62,262 nucleotides of DNA from the NCBI RefSeq assembly GCF_015352985.1, contig NZ_JACYXF010000033.1, positions 1 through 62,262 of the forward strand, in the 5' to 3' direction. Positions within the stretch are counted from its first letter, which is position 1, and every line of letters begins with the position of its first letter. Positions 9,181-16,709 of the stretch are shown here, one piece after another. This stretch comes from Noviherbaspirillum malthae (GTDB lineage: Bacteria > Pseudomonadota > Gammaproteobacteria > Burkholderiales > Burkholderiaceae_D). The notes beneath the pieces were generated by a model. It made no database searches and was not told the origin of the DNA. It saw only the letters and a program-made list of their open reading frames with translations. The position numbers were made by a program, and so were the translations under genes.

Positions 9181-9768
9181 TTATTTTCCTGATTGGGATT
9201 TACGGCGCAGCATGGGAATGAGCATCGCAACCATCAGAATGCAAAGGAGAATTCCGCCGATGAGCCAGGTCTTCAGCGAATAAGCGTGACCATGGGAATC
9301 GCCATGCTCGCCCTCGTGCGAGCGTCCATGGCCGGCCTCCTCAGCCTTGACCTCCATCGTTCCTTCGAGAAGATCGGTTTCCTCGCCAGCGGCAAGGGTA
9401 AATACCAGTGAATGCTTGCCGGGCTTGGCCAGTGCTTGGAGGAACTTGGCGTCATCAACCGCATAGTCGCCATGGTCGGCGTGGAACCTGGCCGGCGCCT
9501 TCAGTCCGTTCAGTTCGACTTCCAGTGTGCCGTCCAGTACGGGCTCATTAGTCGCATAGCGGTCAATCAGGATGGACAGTTCATCGCCCTGCAGATGCCC
9601 GACCAGCTCGAACGTCTCGGTAAAGGTTTCGATGCGCGGCCCTGCATCGGTGTGTGCGTGACCACCCGGAGCATCGAGGTGCTCGCCGTTGGGGCCGTGT
9701 GCGCCCGGCGCGGCAACGGCAGCCGAGCCCAGCGCGAAATACAGGAAGAGACCAGAGATGAGTTTCAT
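9181..9768 (-). CDS. His-rich, membrane-anchored periplasmic protein of the efflux operon
   Basis: 195 residues: signal peptide 1-19, the motif APGAHGPNGEHLDAPGG directly after the cleavage site, a beta-rich periplasmic domain (about 45-140), a His/Glu-rich linker near 143-163 (GHGRSHEGEHGDSHGHA) and one C-terminal transmembrane helix (about 167-187) ending in RRK. The layout suggests a periplasmic metal-capturing domain tethered to the inner membrane. Its start overlaps the end of the outer-membrane channel gene by 4 bases and it ends 2 bases before czcB, so it is a core operon member. I do not recognise an established gene name; metal delivery to the adaptor is inferred. Confidence 0.8.
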   Translation of the reverse strand: MKLISGLFLYFALGSAAVAAPGAHGPNGEHLDAPGGHAHTDAGPRIETFTETFELVGHLQGDELSILIDRYATNEPVLDGTLEVELNGLKAPARFHADHGDYAVDDAKFLQALAKPGKHSLVFTLAAGEETDLLEGTMEVKAEEAGHGRSHEGEHGDSHGHAYSLKTWLIGGILLCILMVAMLIPMLRRKSQSGK

Positions 9769-10982
9769 GGGAGGATTCCTAAAGCTTGATTCAGACGTGC
9801 GTGCGCAAGGCCCAGCGCAACCTTTTGCTGGCGTTCCGCGACCCCGGCTTCATGGGACAACGCCTGCGAGCGCAGCAAGTCAGCCAGGCCGCGCTCGCCT
9901 GCCTTGAACGCCTTTTCGATGAGTTCGGTATGTTGCCGGGTGAGCGAAGCACGCGATGAGGCGGCTTCCAGGGATCGCCAGGCTGCGTCCAGCTGCGCGC
10001 GGGCGAGGTCAATATCTTCATTCAACAGGACCTCGGCCTGCGCCGCTTCTGCAGTCGCAGTCTCGATCTGAGTGCGGGCGGCAGCTTCCAAGGGGCGATT
10101 GCGGGCGGCGGTCCCGAATGGAATCTGCACGGCAATGCCAATGCTGCGGCTGGCCGGGCCGGCAAGGTTATCTTGCTCGCGCCGCATTGATATGCCCACG
10201 ATGGGTGGGTCGCTGCGCGTGCGGTTGACCACCTGAAAAGATGCTTGGGATCGCTGCAACGTGGTGCGTACCGCCGCAAGACGTGGATGGGGCTCGGCGA
10301 TGTTGCCGGCAATCGGCTCGACGTCCAGCGCCGGGATTGACGGCTGACCGGTCAACACGCGGTAGCGTCCCAACGCTTCCTGCAGCTTTGCCTCTGCAGC
10401 GGCGACCGCGCCGCGGCTGGCCAACACTTCTTGCTGGGCGAGCATGCCGTCGGTACGCGCCAGGTCTCCCGCCTTCACTCGGCGCAACACTTCCTCGGCG
10501 ATCGCTTCCAGGTGGCGTTGGTGGTCCTCGGCTTCGGAGAGCGATTCGTGGGCAGCAGCAACGGCCCAGAGGCGTTCACGCACCTCGCCAGCCAGTGCCA
10601 GCCGGGTCGCGGCGATCTGCGCCTCCAGATCGTCCGAGTTGCTTTGCGCGAGGGATTCCCGCGCCGCCTTTTGACCCGGCAGCCAAACCGGCGCGGCGAC
10701 AGAAACCTCGGTTTCCCGAACGCCGTTCTGGTCGGTCCAGCGGTCGCTGCGCTGTGCCAGTCCTACCGTCGGCGAGCCGGCAACCCACGATTGCGCCGCT
10801 TCCCGGCCAGCCAGCGTTTCATCACGCCTTGCCTCCAGGGTGCGGGCTTGGGGCGAACGCTGCCATGCCGCATCAACGGCAGCTTTCAAGCCGGGAAATG
10901 CAGCTTGAGCCAATGCCATGGGCGCGGCCAGCGCCATGACGGAATACACACAACTACGGTAAATCCAGTAACGAGCACGCAT
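9765..10982 (-). CDS. czcC: CzcC/TolC-family outer-membrane efflux channel
   Basis: 405 residues with a signal peptide (about 1-25) and two outer-membrane efflux protein repeats rich in long amphipathic helices (for example EAEDHQRHLEAIAEEVLRRV and ARAQLDAAWRSLEAASSR). RSDRWTDQNGVRETEVSVAAP and GISMRREQDNLAG-type strands match the beta-barrel portions of CzcC proteins. It forms the outer-membrane duct of the tripartite pump. GGAGAAGG lies just before the start at 10982. It is the first of four tightly packed genes. Confidence 0.87.
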   Translation of the reverse strand: MRARYWIYRSCVYSVMALAAPMALAQAAFPGLKAAVDAAWQRSPQARTLEARRDETLAGREAAQSWVAGSPTVGLAQRSDRWTDQNGVRETEVSVAAPVWLPGQKAARESLAQSNSDDLEAQIAATRLALAGEVRERLWAVAAAHESLSEAEDHQRHLEAIAEEVLRRVKAGDLARTDGMLAQQEVLASRGAVAAAEAKLQEALGRYRVLTGQPSIPALDVEPIAGNIAEPHPRLAAVRTTLQRSQASFQVVNRTRSDPPIVGISMRREQDNLAGPASRSIGIAVQIPFGTAARNRPLEAAARTQIETATAEAAQAEVLLNEDIDLARAQLDAAWRSLEAASSRASLTRQHTELIEKAFKAGERGLADLLRSQALSHEAGVAERQQKVALGLAHARLNQALGILP

Positions 10983-11099
10983 GCCTTCTCCATTCGGTGT
11001 CCAGGAAAACTGGCCGAAGGCAGCCGCACCCCACGGGCGTTATGCCGCGCAGAAAGACGCAGGAATGGTCAAGGAGTGTGCAGAAATACCCTCGGCATG

Positions 11100-11453
11100 T
11101 CAGCCGAGGGCGGAAGGCGGTCGTTGCGGCCGCTCTGGTATCGGGTCCGGAATGTATTGCGCCAGTCGCGTCGGCGTCGCCGTGACGGACTCGAATGACA
11201 GCGGTGGCAGGCAGAGCGCAGGCAGACCGAATGCGGGTTGCGATGCGGAGTGCTCGGAAAAGTGCTTCGTCGACTCGCCGGAATCGTCGTAATGCACTGT
11301 GCCGTCGTCGCCATGGTGGTGACTCGTGCCTTGCAGATGCTCGGACTCGTGCGCGAGGTCGTAAGCCTGTCCCGCCGACAGCCAGCCACCCTGCACGGCA
11401 AAGCTATGCAAGGGCAACAACATCAGCAGGAAAATGCAGACAATGCGGCGCAC
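11100..11453 (-). CDS. CzcI-like small periplasmic metal-responsive protein
   Basis: About 117 residues from GTG at 11453 (VRRIVCIFLLMLLPLHSFA is a signal peptide); an upstream TTG at 11474 is also possible. The mature part is rich in His and acidic residues (HESEHLQGTSHHHGDDGTVH) and ends with PDPIPERPQRPPSALG, resembling the tails of CzcI-type proteins found at the start of czc operons. These are thought to modulate metal-resistance expression from the periplasm. It precedes the efflux channel gene by 117 bases on the same strand. Family assignment rests on size, position, His content and tail, so is moderately sure. Confidence 0.65.
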   Translation of the reverse strand: MRRIVCIFLLMLLPLHSFAVQGGWLSAGQAYDLAHESEHLQGTSHHHGDDGTVHYDDSGESTKHFSEHSASQPAFGLPALCLPPLSFESVTATPTRLAQYIPDPIPERPQRPPSALG

Positions 11454-11482
11454 GGTGGAGTGAAAGGCAAACAAGTGAGCGG

Positions 11483-11488
11483 ATTATA
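11483..11488 (-). promoter_or_regulatory. Candidate -10 box of the czc-like operon
   Basis: On the minus strand a perfect TATAAT lies about 9 bases upstream of the TTG codon at 11474 and 30 bases upstream of the GTG at 11453. No good -35 box is seen at 17 bases, as is common in promoters that need an activator. Confidence 0.4.
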
Positions 11489-11595
11489 ACAAGGAACCCA
11501 AGCGATCCATGCACATCCGGAGTTGCGTATTTACATGTATCCACCTGACCATGAGCATTTCGGCCATCGGCCATCGGTCATCGGCGCCCTGTTAT

Positions 11596-12510
11596 TCAGT
11601 GCTGGTGGCGATGGTGGATATCCGGGTAATGCTTGTGCGAATGCCGAAGTACCCCATGCGAGTGCGCGTGAACGTGGGGTTCGGTCCCGTCCCATTCAAA
11701 ATCATGCTCGTGTTGATGATGTTCATCATGCCGATGCGCGTGCGTATGATCCATCGACTCATGGGTATGCTCGTGCTCGTGTGATTCCGTCAGATGCAGC
11801 CAGATTCCCGCGCCCATCAAGGCGGCCGCGACCCAAAACACCAGCCCCGGCGATTCGCCCAGCATGATGAGGGAAAGCGCCGCTCCGACAAAAGGCGCGG
11901 CGGAAAAGTAAGCGCCCGTTCTGGCCGTGCCGAGGTGGCGAAGCGCGAGCACGAACATCACCAGGCTCAGGCCATACCCGGACAATCCCACGACACCCGC
12001 GATCAGCGCGGTTCGGGTTTCCGGCAGTTCGTAGCCAAGAATGAAAGCCAGTCCCAGGTTCACGGAGCCGGCGACCAAGCCTTTGATGCCAGCGACCACG
12101 ATGAGCACCATGCCGGCGAAGATTCGCTTGTCGAAATTTTCCTTGAAGACAAACCAGGCCAGCAACGCGGTGAGAACTCCCTCCATGTTGAGCAGAAGCG
12201 AAGCGGAAGACGCCGACGTCAGCGTCAGGCCCAGCATCAACAGCAATGGCCCGGCGATGCCGCCCGCGATGATGGCGCCGGCCAACCATGGTAAGTCCGG
12301 CATGGTCAGGAGCGCGATATCGGATTGCGGCCTGCTCTGCGTAACGACTTTTCAAAGGAAAAACCAGGTCAGCAGACCAATGCCGCTGCCTAGATACAGC
12401 AATCCGGCCAAGGTAACAGGTGCGAGCTGTCCGACGAGGGTCTTTGCAAATGGCGTACTGGCGCCAAAAAGAACCGCCGCCATCAAGGCATAAAAGACAC
12501 CGCCGTGCAT
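11596..12510 (-). pseudogene. EamA/DMT transporter with His-rich tail, interrupted by a TGA
   Basis: From 12510 (GGAG 8 bases upstream) the frame reads a typical EamA start (MHGGVFYALMAAVLFGASTP) but meets TGA at 12352-12354. The same frame continues without shift: KVVTQSRPQSDIALLTMPDLPWLAGAI and then the rest of a ten-helix drug/metabolite transporter to 11596. A single change of the TGA to CGA (Arg) would restore a protein of about 300 residues. The C-terminal tail has more than 20 histidines (HEHEHTHESMDHTHAHRHDE and on), suggesting metal binding, in keeping with the adjacent metal-resistance genes. The downstream part could only be expressed from an internal ATG at 12303, which lacks a ribosome binding site. 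Confidence 0.8.
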
Positions 12511-12669
12511 AGCGCACTCTCCATTCGTTGCACTCCCGGAATCGCAGCCGACGACGCGCATGGCTAGCGTCTAACGGCGCTCCGCCAAGACATGCCCCGG
12601 TCGTTTTCCATGCATCAAGGAACAATCCGATGCCTATTTCCTTGGACTCGCTGATCAAGGAAATTGTTC

Positions 12670-12697
12670 TTGTAATGCTCGTTACAAATTGTAGAAT
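12670..12697 (+). promoter_or_regulatory. chrBA promoter with overlapping inverted repeat
   Basis: TTGTAA at 12670-12675 and TAGAAT at 12692-12697 fit -35 and -10 boxes with a 16-base spacer. TTGTAATGCTCGTTACAA (12670-12687) is an inverted repeat with 6-base arms covering the -35 box, a good operator position for repression. The expected transcription start falls at or next to the ATG at 12705, so the chrB message may be leaderless. ChrB proteins are known chromate-sensing regulators in some strains, making autoregulation plausible. Confidence 0.6.
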
Positions 12698-12704
12698 ACG
12701 TGAC

Positions 12705-13667
12705 ATGAACTATGAAAATCATCGGTGGCTGCTGCTAATTGCATCGCTCCCAACGTCCAGTGCAACGGCACGAATGCGTCTATGGCGCGCCATCAAGGCG
12801 CTTGGATGCGTCGCGTTGCGTGACGGCGCTTACCTTCTTCTTTATCGCGAGAGCCACGCTGAGGCTCTCGCGGACTTGGCTGCCCAAACCAACAATGAAG
12901 GCGGGCAGGCGTGGGTGGTGGATGTTGCGCCGCGTTCAGCTGCCGACAATGAAGCGTTTCAGGCGCTTTTCGACCGGTCTTCCGAGTACGCGCAAATGAA
13001 CGTCAACCTGACCGAGGCGCGAAAAGCGCTGACGTCTCAAACACCCGCTGAGATCGCGAAAGCGCTCAAGCGCCTGCGCAAGGAACGGGACGCGCTCGTA
13101 CGGATCGATTTTTTTCCAAATCGGGCTTCGCTTGACGCAGAAGCAGCATGGGGAGACTTTGAAGAGGCGGTGAATGCCTCGCTGTCGCCCGGTGAGCCTC
13201 ATGCGCAGGAACGGCCGATTCCCCGCCTGTCTCGCGCCGATTACCAGGGGCGTACCTGGGCGACGCGCCGCAATCTCTGGGTCGACCGCGTCGCAAGCGC
13301 GTGGCTGATCCGCAGGTTCATCGATTCCGATGCCAAGTTCCTTTGGCTGGACAGCCCTGCGCAGTGCCCGAAGGAGGCTCTCGGTTTCGATTTCGACGAT
13401 GCGGCATTCACGCATGTGAACGACAAGGTCACGTTCGAAGTGCTGCTTGTCAGTTTCAACATCGAAATGACGCCTAGCATGGAAAAACTCGCGGCGCTCG
13501 TCCACGCACTCGATGTTGGCGGCGTCATTCCGCCGGAGGCCGCTGGCTTCGAAGCCATTTTGACCGGTGCGCGCGCCCGTTTGGATAACGATGATGCACT
13601 GCTGGCTGAAATCGGTGGCGTCCTCGATTCCCTCTATACCCACTACAACAAAGACAAGACGAAATGA
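12705..13667 (+). CDS. chrB: Chromate resistance regulator ChrB
   Basis: 320 residues, the normal ChrB size. The start at 12705 matches family N termini (WLLLIASLPTSSATARMRLWRAIKALG); a longer frame back to 12528 crosses the promoter and is rejected. The N-terminal half is the ChrB N domain; the C-terminal half has the conserved TWATRRNLWVDRVASAWLIRRFID and DDAAFTHVNDKVTFEVL stretches. ChrB acts as a chromate-responsive regulator of chrA in the cytoplasm. It overlaps chrA by 4 bases (ATGA), so translation is coupled. Confidence 0.92.
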   Translation: MNYENHRWLLLIASLPTSSATARMRLWRAIKALGCVALRDGAYLLLYRESHAEALADLAAQTNNEGGQAWVVDVAPRSAADNEAFQALFDRSSEYAQMNVNLTEARKALTSQTPAEIAKALKRLRKERDALVRIDFFPNRASLDAEAAWGDFEEAVNASLSPGEPHAQERPIPRLSRADYQGRTWATRRNLWVDRVASAWLIRRFIDSDAKFLWLDSPAQCPKEALGFDFDDAAFTHVNDKVTFEVLLVSFNIEMTPSMEKLAALVHALDVGGVIPPEAAGFEAILTGARARLDNDDALLAEIGGVLDSLYTHYNKDKTK

Positions 13668-14836
13668 GCCGATCTGAAGATAGACCAATCTATACCCTCT
13701 GGCAGATGGTGTTGTACATGCTGCGCCTGGGGACAATCGGGTTCGGCGGCCCCGTGGCTTTGGTAGGCTATATGCATCGCGATCTGGTCGAGGACCGGAA
13801 GTGGATCACCGAAGCCGACTACAAGGAGGGGCTGGCCCTTTCCCAGCTGGCACCAGGGCCTCTTGCGGCACAGCTGGGCATCTATCTGGGCTATGTCCAT
13901 TACCGCATTCTCGGCGCGACGCTGGCCGGCATCGCGTTCGTCGTTCCCTCATTCCTGATTGTCGTCGCCCTGGGTTGGGCATACGTCCGCTTTGGCGGCA
14001 TATCCTGGATGCAGGCTGTGTTCTACGGTGTCGGCGCGGCCGTGATCGGCATCATTACCTTGAGCGCTAAAAAGCTCACCGAAAAGAGCGTCGGCAAGGA
14101 CAAGCTGCTGTGGGCAATTTACCTGCTGCTTGCCGTCGTAACCGTCATTACCGAATCGGAAATCGCCTGGTTGTTCATCGCCGCGGGCGTATTGGTCTGG
14201 CTGCTGCGCGCGCCGCCGAAATGGCTTGGCAAGGGTAGCCTGAATGCCGCCGCGCTGACGCAAGCGCCTGTTGCTGGAAGCCTGTTCGGATCAATGGACG
14301 TGTCGCTCCTGACCCAGATCGGACTGTTCTTTGCCAAGGCCGGTGCATTTGTATTCGGTTCTGGACTGGCCATCGTGCCGTTCCTCTACGGCGGCACAGT
14401 AACCGAACATCAATGGCTCACGGAAAAGCAATTCGTCGACGCGGTTGCGGTCGCCATGATTACCCCTGGACCCGTGGTGATCACCGTTGGCTTCATCGGT
14501 TATCTGATTGCCGGACTGCCAGGCGCCACAGTCGCGGCGCTCGCCACGTTCATTCCATGCTACCTGTTTACCGTGATTCCGGCGCCGTACTTCAAGAAGT
14601 ACGGAAAACTGCCCGGCGTGGTCGCCTTTGTCGACGGCATCACGGCAGCAGCCATCGGCGCGATTGCCGGTTCCGTCATTGTGATTGCAAAACGCTCGAT
14701 CATTGACATGCCGACGGCGCTCATCGCGTTGGCAACGATCGCGCTACTCTGGAAATTCAAGAAACTGCAGGAGCCGGTCATCATTGCTGGTGCTGCGGTA
14801 CTTGGTCTGATTCTTTACCCACTGCTGAAAGGCTGA
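13664..14836 (+). CDS. chrA: Chromate efflux transporter ChrA
   Basis: 390-residue long-chain CHR family protein with two homologous halves, each opening with an FGGP/FGSG-type motif: LRLGTIGFGGPVALVGYMHR near residue 20 and FFAKAGAFVFGSGLAIVPFL near 225, and each followed by an APGP/TPGP motif (LSQLAPGPLAAQLG; AMITPGPVVITVGF). It exports chromate across the inner membrane using the proton motive force. Its stop codon directly abuts the remnant of a second chromate gene. Confidence 0.93.
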   Translation: MSRSEDRPIYTLWQMVLYMLRLGTIGFGGPVALVGYMHRDLVEDRKWITEADYKEGLALSQLAPGPLAAQLGIYLGYVHYRILGATLAGIAFVVPSFLIVVALGWAYVRFGGISWMQAVFYGVGAAVIGIITLSAKKLTEKSVGKDKLLWAIYLLLAVVTVITESEIAWLFIAAGVLVWLLRAPPKWLGKGSLNAAALTQAPVAGSLFGSMDVSLLTQIGLFFAKAGAFVFGSGLAIVPFLYGGTVTEHQWLTEKQFVDAVAVAMITPGPVVITVGFIGYLIAGLPGATVAALATFIPCYLFTVIPAPYFKKYGKLPGVVAFVDGITAAAIGAIAGSVIVIAKRSIIDMPTALIALATIALLWKFKKLQEPVIIAGAAVLGLILYPLLKG

Positions 14837-15098
14837 GCTTCGACGCCTTCCTCCAGAAAGACGACTTCAAAGTGCAGGCGCTCCGGCAGCCAGCGGCAAT
14901 TGTCCGCGGCGCCGACACGCCAAAACTGAAACTGCCCACGCAATCGGCAGCCCGTTCAGTAGATCGCTCGGCCTGTCCGCCACGTTTACTGATGAGCATG
15001 AAATGCTCAAGCACGGCATGGTCATGTACGACGCACTGGATGTCTGGTGTAAGCAATGCCAGGCCGAGACACACAATTGGCCGCCTGGAACAAGATGA
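14836..15098 (+). pseudogene. Frameshifted 3' remnant of a ChrB-domain chromate resistance gene
   Basis: From 14836 one frame reads SFDAFLQKDDFKVQALRQPA then IVRGADTPKLKLPTQSA, and after a one-base shift near 14950-14960 another frame reads LGLSATFTDEHEMLKHGMVM, YDALDVWCKQCQAETHNW and a TGA at 15096. Together these match the C-terminal half of the stand-alone chromate resistance proteins related to ChrB. The N-terminal half is missing and the remnant begins exactly at the chrA stop, so a deletion probably joined them. Confidence 0.82.
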
Positions 15099-15127
15099 GG
15101 CTGGCGAGATTTGCATGTGAGGTTGAA

Positions 15128-15762
15128 ATGAAGGCTCTACTCTTCGGCGCGTGCATCTTCACCATGGCGCCAATGGCGTTTTCCGACACCATCAACTTTG
15201 ACTCTGACATTGCCGGCCAACCGCCTGCCGGCTGGCACTGCGGAACGACAGGCGCCGGCAATCCTCTCTGGGTGGTGACAGAAGATCACTCCGCTCCTTC
15301 ACCACCGAATGTGTTGAAGCAAGGCGGCGTAGCGCCGTTCCTCTGGTGCGTACGCAGCGACTCGGTCGCCGAAAACGGCGCCGTGGAAGTCAGGTTCAAA
15401 CCCGTTGCCGGAAAGGATGATCAGGCAGGCGGTCTGGTCTGGCGATGGAAGGATGGAAGGATGGAAGAAATTATTATGTGGCGCGCGCCAACGCGCTTGA
15501 GCGCAACGTGTCGCTGTATTACACCGTCAATGGGGTTCGCAAGACGATTCAATACGTCGATGCGCCGGTCACGCCTGATACCTGGCACACCCTACGGGTC
15601 AGCTACAAAAGTCAGGGCATTCAAGTTTCACTGAATGGGAAGACGTATATCGATACCACGGACAACCACATCTCCGGGGCGGGTAAAGTCGGGGTCTGGA
15701 CCAAAGCCGATAGCGTGACCGTCTTCGACGATTTCAAATATAACCTTCCGAGCACCCCGTAA
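15128..15762 (+). pseudogene. Secreted LamG/DUF1080-like protein frameshifted at an 8-bp repeat
   Basis: The start at 15128 has GAGG 5 bases upstream and a signal peptide (MKALLFGACIFTMAPMAFS). The first frame runs to GGLVWRWKDGRMEEI, where it leaves the family pattern. A second frame from the same point carries NYYVARANALERNVSLYYTV to a TAA at 15760. Removing one copy of the ATGGAAGG repeat at 15445-15467 joins them as WRWKDGRNYYVARANALE, which is the expected concanavalin-like DUF1080 sequence. The complete protein would be about 208 residues and periplasmic or secreted. It may be a plain pseudogene or a repeat-switched gene. Confidence 0.72.
15445..15467 (+). repeat. 8-bp tandem repeat ATGGAAGG, nearly 3 copies
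   Basis: Copies at 15445-15452 and 15453-15460, and a partial third at 15461-15466. Because the unit is not a multiple of three, gain or loss changes the reading frame of the host gene; two copies would give one open frame. Confidence 0.85.
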
Positions 15763-15776
15763 TTACGGGGTGCTCG
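15749..15776. terminator. Perfect 28-base palindrome at the end of the DUF1080-like gene
   Basis: CGAGCACCCCGTAA is followed by its exact reverse complement and contains the TAA stop codon. There is no T run, so it is either a factor-assisted terminator or an RNA-stabilising hairpin. Confidence 0.5.
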
Positions 15777-15964
15777 TGCCCGCTCGCGGAGCGAGGCATC
15801 GCGCAATGCGATAGTCCGGCAGATCTCTGCTGATTCGGATCCGCCTGCGTTACTCCATCATGCCAGTTGCCTGCTCCCTTGATACGGATTAAACCACCGG
15901 CAGGAATCAACGCATAAAACCACTGCTATATATACAGTGTTACGCGTCGAGACTGGAGGTTCGC

Positions 15965-16159
15965 ATGGACAGCGGGGATTGGTCGCGTTTACGTTTCGCG
16001 ATTGCAGAGGCGCCAGATATCCTGCGCGCCAATGCAGAACGGATCCATGCCTTGCTCGATGCCGGCACCGAAGAACCGGAACCGCTGCGTCAGGCGCTCG
16101 AAGCAATCGACAAGATCCTGAATGACCTTGATGACATGCGCAGCCAGGGCGATGGATGA
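15965..16159 (+). CDS. Hypothetical small acidic protein
   Basis: 64 residues, mostly helical and acidic, with no signal peptide or membrane segment. GGAGG lies 7 bases before the ATG, and AT-rich sequence (TATATATACAG) upstream could hold a promoter, which is why I accept it as a gene. No family recognised. It stands alone between the broken secreted gene and another small gene. Confidence 0.6.
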   Translation: MDSGDWSRLRFAIAEAPDILRANAERIHALLDAGTEEPEPLRQALEAIDKILNDLDDMRSQGDG

Positions 16160-16263
16160 TGACCTCAATTGCCGCGCTGCCGTCCTCGCGATGCGATCAC
16201 ATCGTCGGGTAGCTTCACCGTTACGATCTGGGCCGTGGCGTTAAGACTGATACGGAATGGCTC

Positions 16264-16452
16264 ATGTCCCGCTTGTTTCGCCAATCGGAAGTTGACGATA
16301 CCGTCAGTGTGTATTGCGCCGAGCTGGCCCGCGGCGACGCGTCCTGTCGCCGCACGTACGCGATATCGGAAAAGATGATATCCGCGCTCGAGGCATATCA
16401 CTTCCGATACTGTCCAGCATGCGGCACACAGCTTCTCCCCAAGCCAACATAG
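16264..16452 (+). CDS. Hypothetical small protein with a C-terminal CPxCG motif
   Basis: 62 residues; the C terminus YCPACGTQLLPKPT is half of a zinc-ribbon, with one further cysteine at CAELARG and another at SCRRTY. GGAATGG lies about 6 bases before the ATG. Overlapping open frames on the other strand (16165-16518) are weaker. Possibly a small zinc-binding protein; function unknown. Confidence 0.42.
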   Translation: MSRLFRQSEVDDTVSVYCAELARGDASCRRTYAISEKMISALEAYHFRYCPACGTQLLPKPT

Positions 16453-16698
16453 CCCTGAGCCCGGCAGCCGAAACGATTTTGATTGCATCGCTTTCAGCCA
16501 TCCTGACATCTTTGTCACACGAAATGCGTGCGGTTGCCATGCATATAGAGTCGATCACGGATCAGCACTGCGAATCTTTTGCAAGGCGCAATTCGTTACC
16601 GAGAATGCTGTAAAAATACAATATAAGGCCGCCGCGCCTGTCGGTTACGTCGCTTGCCGGAAATAATAATGCCTCGCAATGTCGATCAAATAGCAAGC

Positions 16699-16709
16699 GC
16701 GTTAACAAC
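16699..16709 (+). repeat. Left target-site duplication of the IS4-family element
   Basis: GCGTTAACAAC, identical to 18147-18157 on the other side of the element. Confidence 0.85.

Noticed and set aside
16165..16518. 117-codon minus-strand frame overlapping the small CPxCG gene
   Set aside because: No ribosome binding site or family resemblance; the plus-strand gene has a better start and a plausible zinc motif, though neither is certain.
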